From positions 1,213,781 to 1,277,780 of the forward strand of contig NZ_CM001489.1 in assembly GCF_000262465.1 (NCBI RefSeq): DNA of 64,000 nucleotides, given 5' to 3'. How positions within the stretch are numbered: position 1 is the first letter of the stretch; each line of letters starts with the position of its first letter. The notes beneath the pieces were generated by a model, which made no database searches, had not been told where the DNA came from, and saw only the letters and a program-made list of their open reading frames with translations. Made by a program: the position numbers and the translations under genes. This document shows, piece by piece, positions 62,012 through 64,000 of the stretch. The DNA is from Frankia sp. QA3. GTDB taxonomy: Bacteria > Actinomycetota > Actinomycetes > Frankiales > Frankiaceae.

Positions 62012-63223
62012 GTGTCGTCGATGAAGGTGGGAGTCCTGCAGGATTTCCTGATGCCGCAGGCGTCGCAGCAGGTCATGCTCGACGCGCTGCGGCTGGCGTT
62101 CGACGAGTCCTACGCCGACGGGGAGATCGACCGCCCCGTCGAGCTGGTGCTGCGGGCCGTCGACGGCCTGCCCCGCGGGACGAGCTTCGACGTGCTCAAC
62201 GCCTGGAAGGAGCTCGAGGCCGAGGGCGTCCTGGTGATCTTCGGTCCGTGGGCGTCGGACAACGTGCTGGCGATCCGCAACTATGTCGAGGACGTCGGCC
62301 ACATCCCCACCCTGTCGATGAGCGGCACCGACCGCTGGTACGGCGAGTGGTGCTTCTGCATCAACAACGGGTCGTTACCCGAGGAGCCGTACCTGCTGTC
62401 GAACTACCTCGGGGTGCGCGGCGTCGAGTCCGTCGCCGTCGTCTACGACAAGTGCGTGCCGGGGGAGGAGTACACCCGGTTCTTCCGTGACGCCTGCGCC
62501 TTCGACGGGGTGAAGATCGCCATCGAGGAACCGATCAACATGCTCGACACCGACCTGAGCCCGGCGCTGGCCCGGCTGCAGGCATCGGGCGCCGACGCGA
62601 TCGCCTACCTCGGCTGGGGGCTGACCGCCACCCACCTCAACACCGCCCTGGACGGCACCGGCTGGAACCCGGTGAAGGTGATGAGCTCGGGGTTCATGGC
62701 GGCGCCGTTCCTGCCCGGCGGCCTGAAGAGCATCGCCGGCTGGGTCGGCGTCGACCAGTACGACGAGGACAACGTCGTCGGCCAGGACTTCCTGGACCGG
62801 TTCGAGGCGCGGTTCGGCTACCGGCCGGCGAACTTCTTCTCCGTGCTGTGCTACGACTTCGGCGTCGTCATCGCCCGTGGCCTGTCGAAGGCCACGCCGC
62901 TGTCGCCGGATGGCGTGAAGGAGGGCCTGGAGAAGGTGAAGATGGTCCCGGCGGCCACCGGCGGCCCCGGCGGGGTGTTCAGCTTCGGCCCACATGCCCG
63001 GCGCGCCTGGCTGACGCCGCACTTCATCGTCCTGCGCGAACCGGACCCGGCCGCCGAGGTCGCCGACCTCACGTCCGGACCGGGCAGCGTCCTGCGCCAC
63101 CGCTACACCGCCCGCTCCCGCAGCGAGCGGCTCGGCATCGCGGCCCACCCAGCGACCGAGCCCACCCAGCGACCGAGCCCACCCAGTGACGGAGCGCCTC
63201 CAGTGACGGAGCGCCTTCAGTGA
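62012..63223 (+). CDS. Solute-binding-protein-like (Peripla_BP_6) protein without a signal peptide
   Basis: A 403-residue type I periplasmic-binding-fold protein. SSMKVGVLQDFLMPQASQQ begins the fold directly after the start, and there is no signal sequence, lipobox or Tat motif. FGPWASDNVLAIRNY, TLSMSGTDRWYGEW and YLGWGLTATHLNTAL are ligand-pocket-like segments. GAGAGGGG precedes GTG 62012; ATG 62021 would not add a signal either. The last 30 residues come from 17-bp repeats. It probably acts in the cytoplasm as a sensor or carrier, like AmiC, and is coupled toward the hydratase gene. Confidence 0.82.
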   Translation: MSSMKVGVLQDFLMPQASQQVMLDALRLAFDESYADGEIDRPVELVLRAVDGLPRGTSFDVLNAWKELEAEGVLVIFGPWASDNVLAIRNYVEDVGHIPTLSMSGTDRWYGEWCFCINNGSLPEEPYLLSNYLGVRGVESVAVVYDKCVPGEEYTRFFRDACAFDGVKIAIEEPINMLDTDLSPALARLQASGADAIAYLGWGLTATHLNTALDGTGWNPVKVMSSGFMAAPFLPGGLKSIAGWVGVDQYDEDNVVGQDFLDRFEARFGYRPANFFSVLCYDFGVVIARGLSKATPLSPDGVKEGLEKVKMVPAATGGPGGVFSFGPHARRAWLTPHFIVLREPDPAAEVADLTSGPGSVLRHRYTARSRSERLGIAAHPATEPTQRPSPPSDGAPPVTERLQ

Positions 63224-63234
63224 CGGAGCACCTC
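63145..63234. repeat. Composite 17-bp tandem array across a stop/start junction
   Basis: CCACCCAGCGACCGAGC units at 63145, 63162 and (altered) 63179 run into CAGTGACGGAGCGCCTC units at 63184, 63201 and 63218. Every copy of the second type contains GTGA, an overlapping start and stop. Confidence 0.93.
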
Positions 63235-63273
63235 CCAGTGGCCGGGCGGCGAAGCGGGGCGTCGGTCGGATGA
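63220..63273 (+). CDS. Seventeen-codon minicistron linking two genes
   Basis: GTG 63220 overlaps the stop of the binding-protein-like gene (GTGA) and encodes MTEHLPVAGRRSGASVG before TGA 63271-63273, which overlaps ATG 63270 of the hydratase gene (ATGA). An upstream copy of the junction (GTG 63186) encodes MTERLQ and ends on the next GTGA. The hydratase gene has no ribosome-binding site of its own, so this link may feed it. Translation is unproven. Confidence 0.45.
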   Translation: MTEHLPVAGRRSGASVG

Positions 63274-64000
63274 GCGAGCACTTCCGGCGCGAGCTCGACG
63301 ACGGCGTCCTGACGATCACCTTCACCCGCGACGACAAGCTCAACGCCGTCAGCGCCCCGATGCTGGCGGCGCTGCGCGGCGCCGTCGCCGACCTCGGCGA
63401 CGACGATGCCGTCCGGGTGCTGGTGATCACCGCCGAGGGCCGGCACTTCACCGCCGGCATGGACATCACCACCATCGACACCTCGATGGGCTTCGAGCCC
63501 GACGGCAGCGTCAACGGCCGTTCGGTGCGGCGCACCTACCGGGCGCTGCACCTGCTCATGGACGAGATCGAGGCGATCGAGAAGCCGGTGATCCTCGCCG
63601 CGCAGGGGCCCTGCCGCGGCTTCGGGGTCGAACTCGCCGTGTCGTGCGACTTCCGCTTCGCCGCGCCGCGGACCACCTTCGCCCTGCCGGAGGTGCCCAA
63701 CCTGGGGGTGCTGCCCGGCTCCGGCGGCATCAGCCGGCTGACCCGGCTCGTCGGCCCGCACTGGGCGCGGTGGCTGGCGATGGCCGCCCGGCCGGTCGAC
63801 GCCGAGCGGGCGCTGACGATCGGCCTCGTCCACGACGTCTTCACCGACGAGGAGTTCGCGGCGAGCGTGCGGGAGTTCGCCCGTTCGCTGGTCGCGCTGT
63901 CCCCGCAGGCTCTCGGCCTGGCCAAGCTCGCCATCGACGCGGCCGCCAGCGTCGACCGCACCACCGCCCGCGACTTCGACCGGGTCGCCAACACCCTGCT
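63270..64000 (+). CDS. Enoyl-CoA hydratase/isomerase, cut by the window end
   Basis: The first 243 residues of a crotonase. HFTAGMDITTI is the first oxyanion segment, RGFGVELAVSCDFRFA carries one catalytic glutamate and LPEVPNLGVLPGSGG the other. The frame is still open at base 64000, and only about 20-30 residues should be missing. ATG 63270 overlaps the stop of a small cistron. It is the hydratase of the second module, matching the one at 29655 in the first. Confidence 0.9.
   Translation, partial: MSEHFRRELDDGVLTITFTRDDKLNAVSAPMLAALRGAVADLGDDDAVRVLVITAEGRHFTAGMDITTIDTSMGFEPDGSVNGRSVRRTYRALHLLMDEIEAIEKPVILAAQGPCRGFGVELAVSCDFRFAAPRTTFALPEVPNLGVLPGSGGISRLTRLVGPHWARWLAMAARPVDAERALTIGLVHDVFTDEEFAASVREFARSLVALSPQALGLAKLAIDAAASVDRTTARDFDRVANTL

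Overview
The window is very GC-rich actinobacterial DNA. The gene style (stacked CaiB/BaiF CoA-transferases, LLM-type F420 oxidoreductases, branched-chain-type ABC importers, lipoboxes after GTG/ATG starts, dense ATGA/GTGA/TGATG overlaps) is most like Frankia or a close relative. The genus is inference. No rRNA, tRNA, CRISPR array, phage or intact insertion sequence was seen.

Region by region. (1) 0-4.4 kb, minus strand: a TetR regulator, D-Ala-D-Ala ligase, a class I/II aminotransferase and a DUF1028 protein. (2) 4.5-43.2 kb: a large catabolic region for a CoA-activated carboxylic acid of unknown identity. It holds a DUF35/thiolase-like pair, SDRs, a 3-hydroxyacyl-CoA dehydrogenase, acyl-CoA synthetase, TetR regulator, Liv-type ABC importer, thiolase, CoA-transferase, an APH-type kinase, amidohydrolase, solute-binding lipoprotein, PaaA-like ferritin-fold oxygenase, acyl-CoA dehydrogenase, two LLM oxidoreductases, a PaaK-like ligase, enoyl-CoA hydratase, three MaoC-type proteins, a CitE-like lyase, LhgO, an aldehyde dehydrogenase and an iron alcohol dehydrogenase. 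(3) 43.4-48.3 kb: small membrane, ferritin-like, DUF3618, DUF1469 and LEA-like genes that look like a stress block, with SigB/SigF-like promoters. (4) 48.4-49.4 kb: a gene-poor, partly AT-rich gap. (5) 49.4-64 kb: a second catabolic module with a GntR/FCD regulator, a LivH-LivM-LivG triple fusion plus LivF, CoA-transferase, acetoacetate-decarboxylase-like protein, amidohydrolase, solute-binding lipoprotein, two acyl-CoA dehydrogenases, a signal-less solute-binding-like protein and an enoyl-CoA hydratase running off the end.

The two modules repeat the same plan (regulator, importer, CoA-transferase, amidohydrolase, binding protein, dehydrogenase, hydratase). Import, CoA activation, beta-oxidation-like steps and ring or side-chain cleavage are the likely common logic.

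Two non-coding patterns stand out. First, six promoters in region 2 share an operator of the form TTCGACTCGCGAGTTGAC that overlaps a TTGAC(A/T) -35 box, followed 17-18 bases later by a TACGGT-like -10 box. A seventh operator-like site precedes the DUF35 operon. Second, short tandem arrays, mostly of 17-19 bp units, sit at gene ends and junctions throughout. Inside proteins the units are multiples of three; at several junctions they duplicate the overlapping stop/start and create chains of tiny cistrons leading into the next gene.
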